From assembly GCA_013214355.1 (NCBI GenBank), contig JABSSL010000099.1, positions 1 through 53,657 on the forward strand: 53,657 nt of DNA, read 5' to 3'. Positions 35,214 through 43,984 of the stretch are shown here, piece after piece. A model generated the notes under the pieces. The model made no database searches. It saw only the letters and a program-made list of their open reading frames with translations, and was not told where the DNA came from. Origin of the DNA: Saprospiraceae bacterium. GTDB lineage: Bacteria > Bacteroidota > Bacteroidia > Chitinophagales > Saprospiraceae. Made by a program: the position numbers and the translations under genes. Numbering within the stretch: the first letter of the stretch is position 1; the number at the start of each line of letters is the position of its first letter.

Positions 35214-36329
35214 ATGATTGACAATATAACAAGCTTGATTGATGACCTCTCGGTAAAATGGGATTTATGGATTGGTCAGTACCGTGCCTTCTTTCCAACT
35301 GAGGAAGAGGATTTACAGGCTTGTATGGACCTGATGGAAAAAGCGGGTGGAAAGAATCGTCAGGGTGATGAATACCTTCCTAATTTCAGCTCGCAAATAG
35401 CAGCTTGTCAGGATACCCGTAGTGGAGAGATCATAGCCGCACTTTGCCTTGCAGATGCCCTGCAATTGAGTGAAGATAGCTGCTGGCGCAATACCTATCA
35501 ACTGGATCTTTTTGATGAAGAACAGTTGGGTACCATGGCTGTTTTCGTAGATATGATCATCGAAGAGGAGTATCAGAAAACACCTGCAGCGGCGGTATTA
35601 ATCAGTCACTGTTTCATAGAAATCCTCAAAGCAGGCGGCCAAGCGATTTTGTTGTCTTGTGAAGCGGAGCGTTTCCCAATCTTCAAACGCTTAGGCTTGC
35701 GTCCGATCGGATTACAACAAAAAAGCAATACCGGTATTCATATCCCCATGATCTGCTTCCCAGACGAGGAGTATTTTGCTACCATACACTCGCCCGTCAT
35801 TTCCCTATTACGCGGTCTTGACTTTATGACCTACAAGGGATTTCAAGACTGGTATCAAGGTTTGGTTGACCGCAACCAAGATTTGCGTATTGGCTCCGCC
35901 TATTTCCCAGATAGCGAGGAACAGTTTACCGGACATAAGAGTATTACAGAAGGATTGAGCCCAGCTGGAAAAAAAGCCTTTCTTAAAAATGCTGTGGTTA
36001 TTACCTACAATGAGGAAGAGGTAATTCTCATGGAGAATGACGGAGGTAAAACCTTCGGATTTGTCCGCCAGGGCTTGTTGAAGGTAATGATCAATGGGAA
36101 GACCATCGTTTTGTTGGGAGAGGGGGATATCTTCGGAGAAATAGCCTTTATCTTGGATAGTAATCGCTCAGCCCAGGTCGTTGCCGCCAGTCCCAACACG
36201 GAGGTCGTACAGTTCAGCGAATCAGCCGTAAACAATCTAGAATCAGAAGCTGATCGTACTGCTATCTGGCGCAACCTCGCCCGAGTGATGGCTCAGAAAC
36301 TCATTCTAACGAATAAGTTACTAGACTAG
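35214..36329 (+). CDS. GNAT-like domain fused to a cyclic-nucleotide-binding domain
   Basis: From the ATG at 35214 it is 371 residues. The first two thirds resemble an N-acyltransferase of the FeeM/GNAT kind (MAVFVDMIIEEEY, then ISHCFIEILKAGGQAILLSC, FKRLGLRPIG). The last 120 residues form a cNMP-binding barrel with the phosphate-binding cassette FGEIAFILDSNRSAQV, which includes the Arg needed for cAMP contact. The order acyltransferase then cNMP sensor suggests an enzyme gated by cyclic nucleotide. Mycobacterial Pat has the reverse order. The GNAT call is moderate, the cNMP call strong. Confidence 0.78.
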   Translation: MIDNITSLIDDLSVKWDLWIGQYRAFFPTEEEDLQACMDLMEKAGGKNRQGDEYLPNFSSQIAACQDTRSGEIIAALCLADALQLSEDSCWRNTYQLDLFDEEQLGTMAVFVDMIIEEEYQKTPAAAVLISHCFIEILKAGGQAILLSCEAERFPIFKRLGLRPIGLQQKSNTGIHIPMICFPDEEYFATIHSPVISLLRGLDFMTYKGFQDWYQGLVDRNQDLRIGSAYFPDSEEQFTGHKSITEGLSPAGKKAFLKNAVVITYNEEEVILMENDGGKTFGFVRQGLLKVMINGKTIVLLGEGDIFGEIAFILDSNRSAQVVAASPNTEVVQFSESAVNNLESEADRTAIWRNLARVMAQKLILTNKLLD

Positions 36330-36388
36330 ATCCACGCCCCCTACTTACAGGTAATCTTACCTATCCTTACCTCTGGCGCGGCTACCAA

Positions 36389-39300
36389 CTACTGTAACAG
36401 CCGCTGTAAATCAACTTTACTATCCTTGCTAAGTAAGGTCAGAAAAGTCGTAAGATCCCTCAGTTCTGATTTTGATAAGACTCCATGCATGCTAATCATA
36501 GCCGAAGGTAAATATTGTTTATTCTTTACTTCCGTCAAAGCGATGGCCTTAGGCTTCTCCTCTCCTACTTTTACGGTTATGGCTTGATCATCCTCCTGCA
36601 TGAGTGTTCCAACTATTTCTTCACCATTTTCAAGCGTCAGACTGATGGTTCCATAACCGGGGGCAAGTCGAGCATTGGGATCCACCAAGGATTCGAGTAA
36701 TTGTTCCCGGGTTAATTCATCGGCAATATAAGTAAGATCAGGTCCTACTTCTCCTCCATAGCCTTTTACTGCATGACAACGAATACACTGAGCTGAGTTA
36801 TCCATAAAGAACAAGCGTCCGCCCTTGCGCATATTTCCACCAAAAAGAGATTCTTGGTATGCTGCCAACATATCACCTTCCGGTTTGGCAGCTTCGTAAG
36901 CCGCTTTTTTAGCCTTCACGCTCTCGGATCCCATTTCATCCACTACTTCTAACAGGTCTAAGGACAATTCAGGAGCCAGATTTCCAGCTATCAACTGATC
37001 GAGTAGAGAATTGACCAAAGTCTCACCAGCGGAACCCTGCAATACCGCCAGACTATTGATCGCTTTTTGTTTCTCCGCCACAGAAGCTGTTTCCAGTACC
37101 TTACTGAGCATATTAACTACATCCTCAGCGGGAAGCTGCACCTCCCCAATCAATTGTTGGGATACTTTTCGGACTTCCACATCCGAATCTTCCAACGCTA
37201 TTTCCAAGGCCGTCTTTAGGTCTCCTGCTTCCAATTTTGCTAGAGCAAGCAGAGCAGCTTGTCTTACCATGCTGGGTTGATTCTGGTTTTGGAACATTTG
37301 GAAAATTACAGGCGCCAAGGTCTTCTGTTGCAAGCGGCCTACTGCTGTCACAGTGGCAGCTCTAAGTTCTGTATCTGAGCCAGATAGTAATCCCGTAAAA
37401 TTCCCAGCCATCGCCAACTGAGCCTCTGTAAGTTTGTGATTACCGGAAGGTTCTCGATAGCGGTTATCTACTCTATCCAATAGTGGTGGCTTAGGCCAAT
37501 ACCCTAAGGCCCATAAAGCATCCTCTCGCATCTTCAAGTTAGCCCCTTCATGATTGATGAAAGTGGATAGTCTTGTAGCACTTTCTTGATCCCCCAGTCG
37601 TAAATTCGCATTGATTGCTCGGCGCGCAAAGGCTTCCTCCTGGATATCCACCCGATCCAAAGCCTTAGCCAAATCCTCCATAGCCGCTGGAATGGAAAAG
37701 TCGTCGTGTATAGCCCGAGCAGCTTCCACTACCACTAAAGACTCTTCATCCCGCAAAAAGCCAGCCACCAAGGGGGAGGCTTGTTCTCGCAAGGCTACCA
37801 CTGCCCCAATCCGCACCGCTTTGGATGGATGATCACTCAATTTTGATAACTCCTCAGCTGTAGCCAGCCGGGAAAGTGCAAAAACAATGGCATGACGCAG
37901 ATGAGGATCTTGCTCCTCGATCTCTGCCAACAAGTCCAGCAAGGGCTGCAGAGCGGAGGAGGCTTTTATTTTGCCTAGAGCCTCCGCGGCAAAGAATTGT
38001 ACTCGCGCAGCCTTATCCTTCAGGAGGTTCAATAGGTCTTTCTCGGCAGGTTGATATTTAGCATCGCCTATTACCTTGGCCGCCTGTGCTCGTACTTCCG
38101 CAGCTTGATCTTGTAATAATGGAAGAATTAAAGCCCCTTCTTCCGATTGCTTCCGAGCCAGTTGCCCTAACCCCCAGATCGCATGAAAGCGAGCAAACTC
38201 AGTCGTCCCTTTAGCTGCTACAGATGCCAGGCTTTCGCTTTCCCCCCGTTTAACCAACTCAAACTGAGCCATCTGCCGAACCCGCATATCTTCATTGGCC
38301 AGCAACTGCTGTAGTTCTTCTTTAGGACGATCCTTAGCGCCAAGTTTAAGAATGGCTTGCGTGGATTCTCGATCGGGATTAACAATCTCCTTTTTTACAT
38401 CAAGCTTCCATATCCTTCCTTGTGGTTTCTTGGCATAGCCGTCGAGCCAATCATTGATGTACAACGCTCCATCCGGTCCAAAACTCAAGCCAGTAGGAAC
38501 AACTCCTGATAGTACATCCACGGTACGCCCCAGATCAAATGATGCCCCCCTAGGTTCCAAGCGAAAGGCCTCAACCTTTGATTTGGCGGAAGACGCCTTA
38601 AAGGAAGAACTAAAGAAGTAGCCGTTCCAGTCCTTGTTCATGGCGGTGCCAGGATTGTAGGCGAGACCCGCAGGACCATCTGGTGCCAGGGCTATCGGAG
38701 GCAGGAGATAAGCTGCTTGCCCCGGAAAATGCGGTACATGGAGATCCTCGTCCATCCATACTTTATAGCCCTCGTTTTCCTGCTTATATTTTCCGTATTG
38801 CCAATTGATTCGCCAGCCAGAATCTGATCCTTCAATGATATGTACATAGCGCTCATGCTCTCCCGCATGATCTCCATCATTGTCCACACTAATGAGATTT
38901 CCGTAAGCATCAAAAGCCAATTCTTGCGGATTCCGCAAGCCATGCGCGTAGACTTCAAAATCACTTCCATCCGGATTACAGCGCATCACTGCTCCCTGAT
39001 TAGGGTATTTCCATCTTTTGCCGTCTTGATCCACGACGTTTACCCCTAGGTCACCGATCGACCAGTAAATTTTACCATCTGGTCCGGTAACCAAGCCAGA
39101 CATATCATGCCCAGCATAGGCGATATGGATCCCATATCCATGGCTAATGACTTCCTTTTCATCGATATCTCCATCTCCATCCGTATCCTTCATACGGAAA
39201 ACATCAGGCGCACAGGTGACGAAAACCTCACCATCATGGTATAAGACCCCTGCGGCTACACCGGCTAGCATATCATTAAAGCCATCCGCATAGAGATTAG

Positions 39301-39805
39301 ATGCATCTGCCCGTCCATCGCCGTCCTCATCCCAGATCCTACGCACAAACTCTGTTTGCACTGTCAGATCTCGATAATCGTGAATGCTATCTCCATTGAA
39401 ATCCTCCTGCCACGTATTTTCAGCACTTTTACTAGTGGCTAATTTGTCCAAGTGAAAGGCTCTGGTGTCCTCTATGGACTGTAAAGCGAGATCTTCTAGC
39501 ATCCAGTCTCTATGCTGCCGGATATCAAGATCGGAGCTTTTCCTTCGAGCCGTTTCAGAAACATAGGCGACCCCATTCTGATCAAAAGTTAATGCCACTG
39601 CATTGGACAAAAGAGGACCAGGCGCCCAAAGTTTTAACTCAAGCCCTTCCGCTAATTCCAACGCGACTTTTTCTTCATCTGCAAAATCAGCCTCAGTCAC
39701 TCGGGTTATCTCAGGAATGGTATTGACTGGCGTCGACTCACAAGTACTGAACAGAAAAATTAACAACAGTAGAAACAGACTCGGGATAATGCGCTTACAA
39801 TTCAT
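36389..39805 (-). CDS. PVC-type propeller-HEAT-cytochrome c lipoprotein
   Basis: A 1138-residue exported lipoprotein (lipobox near FLFSTC). Domains in order: an NHL/PQQ-like beta propeller (about 45-470), with Asp-rich calcium-like repeats (DEDGDGRAD, DTDGDGDIDEK) and sugar-dehydrogenase-type HGLRNPQELAF; a long HEAT/Armadillo-repeat array (about 480-980); and a c-type heme domain with CIRCH near residue 1006. Similar proteins of the PVC-type membrane-bound dehydrogenase family oxidise sugars or polymers outside the cytoplasm and pass electrons to the c-heme. No obvious partner gene adjoins it. Confidence 0.85.
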   Translation of the reverse strand: MNCKRIIPSLFLLLLIFLFSTCESTPVNTIPEITRVTEADFADEEKVALELAEGLELKLWAPGPLLSNAVALTFDQNGVAYVSETARRKSSDLDIRQHRDWMLEDLALQSIEDTRAFHLDKLATSKSAENTWQEDFNGDSIHDYRDLTVQTEFVRRIWDEDGDGRADASNLYADGFNDMLAGVAAGVLYHDGEVFVTCAPDVFRMKDTDGDGDIDEKEVISHGYGIHIAYAGHDMSGLVTGPDGKIYWSIGDLGVNVVDQDGKRWKYPNQGAVMRCNPDGSDFEVYAHGLRNPQELAFDAYGNLISVDNDGDHAGEHERYVHIIEGSDSGWRINWQYGKYKQENEGYKVWMDEDLHVPHFPGQAAYLLPPIALAPDGPAGLAYNPGTAMNKDWNGYFFSSSFKASSAKSKVEAFRLEPRGASFDLGRTVDVLSGVVPTGLSFGPDGALYINDWLDGYAKKPQGRIWKLDVKKEIVNPDRESTQAILKLGAKDRPKEELQQLLANEDMRVRQMAQFELVKRGESESLASVAAKGTTEFARFHAIWGLGQLARKQSEEGALILPLLQDQAAEVRAQAAKVIGDAKYQPAEKDLLNLLKDKAARVQFFAAEALGKIKASSALQPLLDLLAEIEEQDPHLRHAIVFALSRLATAEELSKLSDHPSKAVRIGAVVALREQASPLVAGFLRDEESLVVVEAARAIHDDFSIPAAMEDLAKALDRVDIQEEAFARRAINANLRLGDQESATRLSTFINHEGANLKMREDALWALGYWPKPPLLDRVDNRYREPSGNHKLTEAQLAMAGNFTGLLSGSDTELRAATVTAVGRLQQKTLAPVIFQMFQNQNQPSMVRQAALLALAKLEAGDLKTALEIALEDSDVEVRKVSQQLIGEVQLPAEDVVNMLSKVLETASVAEKQKAINSLAVLQGSAGETLVNSLLDQLIAGNLAPELSLDLLEVVDEMGSESVKAKKAAYEAAKPEGDMLAAYQESLFGGNMRKGGRLFFMDNSAQCIRCHAVKGYGGEVGPDLTYIADELTREQLLESLVDPNARLAPGYGTISLTLENGEEIVGTLMQEDDQAITVKVGEEKPKAIALTEVKNKQYLPSAMISMHGVLSKSELRDLTTFLTLLSKDSKVDLQRLLQ

Positions 39806-39900
39806 TTTATCTATTTTGTTTCTCAGACCTCATACAATGAAAGGAGGCCTTTCTTTCTTCATAGTAACCTAGCTATGCACTCAAAAGAGAGACTAAGACA

Positions 39901-40857
39901 CTATTTTATGATCGCTTCGGTGGAGGCCGCTTCGTTATAGGGAAGTCTTTTGGCCCCTTTTAAAGAAAGTACATGGTTGATCCGACGTAAATGGTGATCA
40001 ACACCAATTTCTGAACCGGGAATAAAGCCAGGCACTGTAATCACTTGCGCCAACACGCCCCCGACACCACGGTGCATAACTCCTCTGGGCAAATAGACTA
40101 AGTCTCCCACCTCTAACTCCGTAGACTGAATGAGTCCGCCCACCTCCTCTTTGCCCACACTAGTGGGCTCCTCTATTTTTGGAACCTGCGCACTGGTTAG
40201 GATCTTGGCCTCGGGTAATGCCATTTGTACCAAATAGAATTCATCAAACCCACCCTCTTTTGGGTGGTAGTGGGAAAAAGAATCCATGATCCGGACACGG
40301 TGGGCATTAATCGCATGATAATTATAGGGCCCCACCTTTCCCAACCAGGTTAACAAGATTCTTCGATAGGCGTTGGTTTCGGTAGCACAGCCGCCGGGGA
40401 CATCTGTGATGTTTAAGTCCCAGTCCGGACGCACAAAGGCGGGGATGTTATCTGGCGGAGGTTCTGGCACCGTGAAGATCAATGCACTGAACAAGCTATC
40501 GGTCTGAATTCCTTCCGCTTCCCCTAATAATATGATATCTCCGACCGAAAACTTCGAGCTATCCTGTGCGTTAATGACTGCCGTTCCGCCTCCTTCCTGT
40601 ATAAAAACCACTCGATTACTACTTGCCTTTGGCAGGTCTAAGGTCCTTTCTACATAAGACAGATCATACCCAGGATTGTTTTCTACAAATTGGGTACGAA
40701 TTTGCTGGAAGGCGGTGGTATCTCCCGCGCGCAAATGAGCAATCTTCATATTTTCGATAGGAGGTTCTGAGGAAGGTTGGGGAGTGGTTTGGCAGGAAAT
40801 AAGTGCACAGACCACATAAATAAGTGTAGATCCCCGAAAAATAGATTTCGCGGTCAT
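39901..40857 (-). CDS. Double-cupin lipoprotein
   Basis: A 318-residue lipoprotein (ALISC lipobox, Cys near residue 22). Two cupin-like barrels follow: a first near residues 60-130 (FIQEGGGTAVI, GDIILLGEAEG) and a second near 195-280 (SFSHYHPKEGGFDEFYLVQM, GDLVYLPRGVMHRGVGGV). The second holds a full metal set of His, Glu and distal His. The substrate is unknown. It may work with the giant propeller protein upstream, since both are exported and on the same strand with a 95-base gap. Confidence 0.75.
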   Translation of the reverse strand: MTAKSIFRGSTLIYVVCALISCQTTPQPSSEPPIENMKIAHLRAGDTTAFQQIRTQFVENNPGYDLSYVERTLDLPKASSNRVVFIQEGGGTAVINAQDSSKFSVGDIILLGEAEGIQTDSLFSALIFTVPEPPPDNIPAFVRPDWDLNITDVPGGCATETNAYRRILLTWLGKVGPYNYHAINAHRVRIMDSFSHYHPKEGGFDEFYLVQMALPEAKILTSAQVPKIEEPTSVGKEEVGGLIQSTELEVGDLVYLPRGVMHRGVGGVLAQVITVPGFIPGSEIGVDHHLRRINHVLSLKGAKRLPYNEAASTEAIIK

Positions 40858-41130
40858 TGGTTGATTTTCGTTTTGTAATGATTAAGCCAACAAGTAAGAA
40901 TAGCTTGTCCGGCCTTTCCTCAAATTTAGGCTTTTTAAACGGACTTTTTGGCTATGGGGAACCATTTTTCCATTCCAATAGTTCTTCTTTTGTGCTGCGA
41001 GCTAAGGGCTTCCAAAAGGATACCCTCGGCTAGTAAGCCAAAAGAGGTGGGAGATCATTGTGTTGGACCTGATGAGGGTTTCTGTATAGCCCCATAGTGT
41101 CGAATAAGCCTCTTATATCGATATGCTGAC
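40858..41130. other. Gene-free leader side of the tRNA-like region
   Basis: No ORF. The left part is the promoter area of the cupin gene (reading left). The right part leads into the tRNA-like RNA. No clear promoter consensus was recognised; sequence composition shifts to more G/C near 41040-41100. Confidence 0.4.
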
Positions 41131-41264
41131 TGCACCTTGATACTCTTTCACAGTAATCACTCGGTCGGGGGTTCGAATCCTCCTTCTCCCCAGGGAGAAT
41201 AGCTCAGTTGGGTAGAGCAGGTGACTGGTTTTGTAGGTTCGACTCCTACCTTCGCTTCGGTGCG
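41131..41264 (+). ncRNA. Permuted tRNA-like RNA, candidate bacterial Y RNA
   Basis: The parts of a Thr(GGU)-type tRNA appear in swapped order. First comes the anticodon-stem 3' strand TCACT (41157-41161), then a T arm GGGGG-TTCGAAT-CCTCC (41167-41183) and the 3' acceptor strand TTCTCCC (41184-41190). Then, after only CA, come the 5' acceptor strand GGGAGAA (41193-41199), a D arm GCTC-AGTTGGGTA-GAGC (41202-41218) and the anticodon-stem 5' strand GGTGA (41220-41224). All arms pair. The break falls inside the anticodon loop. A second T-arm-like hairpin GTAGG-TTCGACT-CCTAC follows (41233-41249), and GCACC/GGTGC (41132/41259) can enclose the whole. This fits the tRNA-mimicking module of YrlA-type Y RNAs (published as tRNA mimics); decayed tandem tRNAs are the alternative. 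Ends are estimates. Confidence 0.6.
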
Positions 41265-41600
41265 ATGTATGCTTCATGGACTATTATCCATGCCCCATTA
41301 TCAAGAGCTGAACCCTCTTAAAAAGGTTCTTGAGTTGCAGGAGTGTGACCTGTCCTCTTTATGGACAATCTCAACAAAGCTCTGAAATGTGCAGGATACC
41401 GTTTGGTGACGACCAATAACAGGCTAAGCGCGCGCTTTCACTTCCAATACCACCCTTCGTGCTATTGCAGGTAAAAGACCCCTTGCTCCTTATTGATGGG
41501 AACCATACTTAATGCCATTCCGCTTTGCGGGGATGGTGGTGCTTCTGCAATTCTATTTGTAACAAAAATTTTGCAAGCACTTTTGTAGTGCTACCCCAAT
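41265..41600. other. Non-coding structured stretch between tRNA-like RNA and slipin
   Basis: No ORF of useful length. Several dyads are visible: GAACC/GGTTC near 41310-41330, GAGCT/AGCTC spanning 41304-41385, CCATTCCGC/GCGGGGATGG at 41512-41539, and AGCACT/AGTGCT at 41576-41592. They suggest a structured RNA, either the rest of the tRNA-like transcript or a leader of the slipin mRNA. No family was recognised. Confidence 0.4.
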
Positions 41601-41623
41601 ATAAAATCATAGGTGGAGCGGGT

Positions 41624-41675
41624 AAAACATCCGAAGTTTAGCCCAGGTAGTTACTCGTAAAACTTCGGATGTTTT
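41624..41675 (+). terminator. Strong terminator/attenuator hairpin before the slipin gene
   Basis: AAAACATCCGAAGTTT and AAACTTCGGATGTTTT form a perfect 16-bp stem with a 20-base loop, ending with four U. It stops 39 bases before the slipin start. It would end the tRNA-like transcript, or act as an attenuator controlling read-through into the slipin gene. Confidence 0.75.
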
Positions 41676-41714
41676 GTGCTGAAAGCAGAAGCTTGACTTA
41701 AACCAATAACCAAA

Positions 41715-42815
41715 ATGAGACGTATTACGATTTTCCCATACCAAATGGGATTAGTCTTTCGAAAAGATCAATTTATTGACGCCCTCTCCACTGGAAAACA
41801 CTGGATTCGTTGGAACGATCAACTGATCACCTACGATATGTCGAAGGAATTTGTCCCCCTTTGTGAGCTCAACATCCTTTTGAAGAATTCCCTACTCCAG
41901 GAGAGGCTGCAAGTCATTGAGGTCCAGGATCATCAAATAGCCTTGGTTTTCCAAGAAGGAAACTTTTTGAAGATATTAGAACCAGGAAGACATGCCTTCT
42001 GGAAAAGTATTGTCAACTACCGATTTCAAATATTGGATAGAGACACCTACGAAGTCCCAGCTTCGCTCAACAAAAGGTTGTTAGCGGAACCAGCTCTTCA
42101 GGGCTTCCTCATGAAAGTTTCCATCCCTGCTCATGCCCTTGGTCTTTTGATGGTTGATGGCGAGTTGGTGAAACATTTGAAAGCAGGAGTATACCACTTC
42201 TGGCGCAATGAAAAGCAAGTGCAAGTGCTTACTGCTGACTTGAGACAGCAACAAGTGGAAATTTCCGGTCAAGAGATCCTTACCAAGGATAAAGCTGGAG
42301 TACGGACTAACTTCTTCGTACAATACCAAGTGACCGATGTTGAACGGGCCCTGCTGAAAAACAAGGATTACGAGCGTCAATTCTACCTCTTGATTCAGCT
42401 GGCGCTAAGAGAATATGTCGGAACGCTTAGTTTAGATGACTTGCTCATGAGAAAAGAAGGGGTCGAGTCCTTTGTGCTTGAGCATACTGAAAAAGGAAGT
42501 CAAGATCTGGGATTGAAAGTATTACAAGCAGGACTTAGGGATGTCATCCTTCCAGGAGATGTTCGAGAAATCATGAACCAGGTCTTGGTAGCCCAGAAAC
42601 AGGCCCAAGCCAATACCATTACGAGACGTGAAGAAACAGCCTCCACCAGAAGCTTACTGAACACGGCCAAATTATTGGAAGAAAACGCTATGCTATTGAA
42701 ACTGAAAGAAATGGAATACGTAGAAAAAATTGCAGAAAAGATCAATAGCATTTCTCTATCCGGCGGCGCTCAGGTCGTGGAACAGCTGAGAGAAATCTTT
42801 ATAAAGACAGAATAA
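41715..42815 (+). CDS. Slipin (SPFH/Band 7) family protein, soluble form
   Basis: A 366-residue protein with an SPFH domain (about 120-270, with EISGQEILTKDKAGVRTNFF and YVGTLSLDDLL) and a C-terminal coiled coil (REETASTRSLLNTAKLLEEN). In the N-terminal half, two short similar modules repeat (GLVFRKDQFIDALSTGKH / ALVFQEGNFLKILEPGRH). It lacks the membrane anchor of stomatins. This soluble slipin type is often seen beside RtcB/Ro60-type RNA-repair genes (recalled, not searched). Here it stands alone behind a tRNA-like RNA and a terminator hairpin, supporting a shared RNA-repair or quality-control role. The next gene is convergent. Confidence 0.87.
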   Translation: MRRITIFPYQMGLVFRKDQFIDALSTGKHWIRWNDQLITYDMSKEFVPLCELNILLKNSLLQERLQVIEVQDHQIALVFQEGNFLKILEPGRHAFWKSIVNYRFQILDRDTYEVPASLNKRLLAEPALQGFLMKVSIPAHALGLLMVDGELVKHLKAGVYHFWRNEKQVQVLTADLRQQQVEISGQEILTKDKAGVRTNFFVQYQVTDVERALLKNKDYERQFYLLIQLALREYVGTLSLDDLLMRKEGVESFVLEHTEKGSQDLGLKVLQAGLRDVILPGDVREIMNQVLVAQKQAQANTITRREETASTRSLLNTAKLLEENAMLLKLKEMEYVEKIAEKINSISLSGGAQVVEQLREIFIKTE

Positions 42816-42830
42816 TGAGTGTTTAATCCC

Positions 42831-42870
42831 CCCCAGCTTCTCGGAATACTCCGAAAAGTTGGGGTCTTTC
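42831..42870. terminator. Intrinsic terminator after the slipin gene
   Basis: CCCCAGCTTCTCGG pairs with CCGAAAAGTTGGGG (two G-U wobbles) and is followed by TCTTTCGTT. Lies between convergent slipin and phosphofructokinase genes. Confidence 0.7.
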
Positions 42871-42880
42871 GTTAGGAACT

Positions 42881-43984
42881 CTACTGATCTCCAAAGGCTA
42901 CACCCGTAGCGCGTGCTACGTGCACTAGATAATGATCCTTGGAAACAAAATTGTATTCCGCAATCGCCTCCTTGATCGGTACGCTCGTAATTTCATTATT
43001 GGTGAAGGAAACCATTTTACCGAAGTCACTCTCTGCGACCAGCTCGAAGGCCTTCACGCCCATGGCTGTAGCCAAGATTCGATCGAAGGCCGCGGGTGTA
43101 CCTCCCCGCTGAATATGACCTAAAATAGTGGAACGAATTTGCACCTTCGGCATATTCGGATGCTGTTCTAAATCATACCGCAAGGCATTACAGACGCCAC
43201 CCAACTTAAGGTGCTCGTCTTTACTGCTAACGGCGGTTCTTCCCGTCACCGTCCCCCCGATGGGCTTGGCACCTTCAGCAATTACAATATTAACAAAGCC
43301 TCTTCCTTTTCGAAAGCGTCTTTTGATGCGTTTAACGATGAGATCTAGGTCATACGGAATCTCCGGCAACAAACAGATCTCCGCTCCACCCGCTACAGCT
43401 GTGTGCAAGGCAATCCAGCCTGCATCGCGCCCCATAACTTCCATAATCATTACCCGATGATGGCTTTCGGCTGTAGTCACGAGCTTATCAAAACAATCGG
43501 TAGCAATCTGTACCGCGGTGGTAAACCCAAAAGTAAGATCCGTGGCGGAAAGGTCATTATCGATTGTTTTTGGCACCCCGATCACATTGAGTCCATTTTC
43601 ATATAGAGCCTGAGAAATCGCTTGGCTGCCGTCTCCACCGATATTGACTAAAGCATCAAAACCTAAATCTTTGATTTTCTGTGCCAACTCCGGGGTACGA
43701 TCCACCCGCTTGATGGTGCCATCTGGCTGCTCAACAGGATAGGAAAGTGGATTACCTGTATTGCTTGTCTTTAGAATGGTTCCGCCCTTAACATGAATAC
43801 CTGCTACTCGCTTCTTCGTTAACTTCACAATATCTGGGGGATCAGAATCCAGGCCATTTAAAGCTTCCATGCATCCCCATACTTCCCACTCTTTTGATTT
43901 TTTAGCCGCTTTATAAATACCTCTGATCACAGCATTTAATCCGGGGCAATCTCCCCCGCCCGTACTAACTAGAATTTTCTTCAT
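42881..43984 (-). CDS. 6-phosphofructokinase
   Basis: A 367-residue group A PFK. STGGGDCPGLNAVIRG opens the ATP site, GGDGS (116-120) and PKTIDND (138-144) line the active centre, and MEVMGRDAGWIA is the substrate loop. Gly at the E. coli 104 position (here 119) indicates ATP use. Lys at position 124 (here 139) is the residue of PPi-type and mixed-type enzymes. Gly/Lys combinations are known among ATP enzymes that often lack allosteric control. Phosphorylates fructose-6-phosphate in glycolysis. Confidence 0.9.
   Translation of the reverse strand: MKKILVSTGGGDCPGLNAVIRGIYKAAKKSKEWEVWGCMEALNGLDSDPPDIVKLTKKRVAGIHVKGGTILKTSNTGNPLSYPVEQPDGTIKRVDRTPELAQKIKDLGFDALVNIGGDGSQAISQALYENGLNVIGVPKTIDNDLSATDLTFGFTTAVQIATDCFDKLVTTAESHHRVMIMEVMGRDAGWIALHTAVAGGAEICLLPEIPYDLDLIVKRIKRRFRKGRGFVNIVIAEGAKPIGGTVTGRTAVSSKDEHLKLGGVCNALRYDLEQHPNMPKVQIRSTILGHIQRGGTPAAFDRILATAMGVKAFELVAESDFGKMVSFTNNEITSVPIKEAIAEYNFVSKDHYLVHVARATGVAFGDQ

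Noticed and set aside
41151-41250. An ordinary functional tRNA gene in the gap before slipin
   Set aside because: D arm and T arm are present but in the wrong order, and the GGGAGAA-started half lacks its anticodon 3' strand downstream. No complete 5'-to-3' tRNA can be drawn.
41534-41549. A sigma-54-like -24/-12 promoter before the slipin gene (TGG...TGCA spacing)
   Set aside because: Only GG and GC match at the right distance; the rest departs from consensus, and the -24 part lies in a hairpin. Too weak to call.
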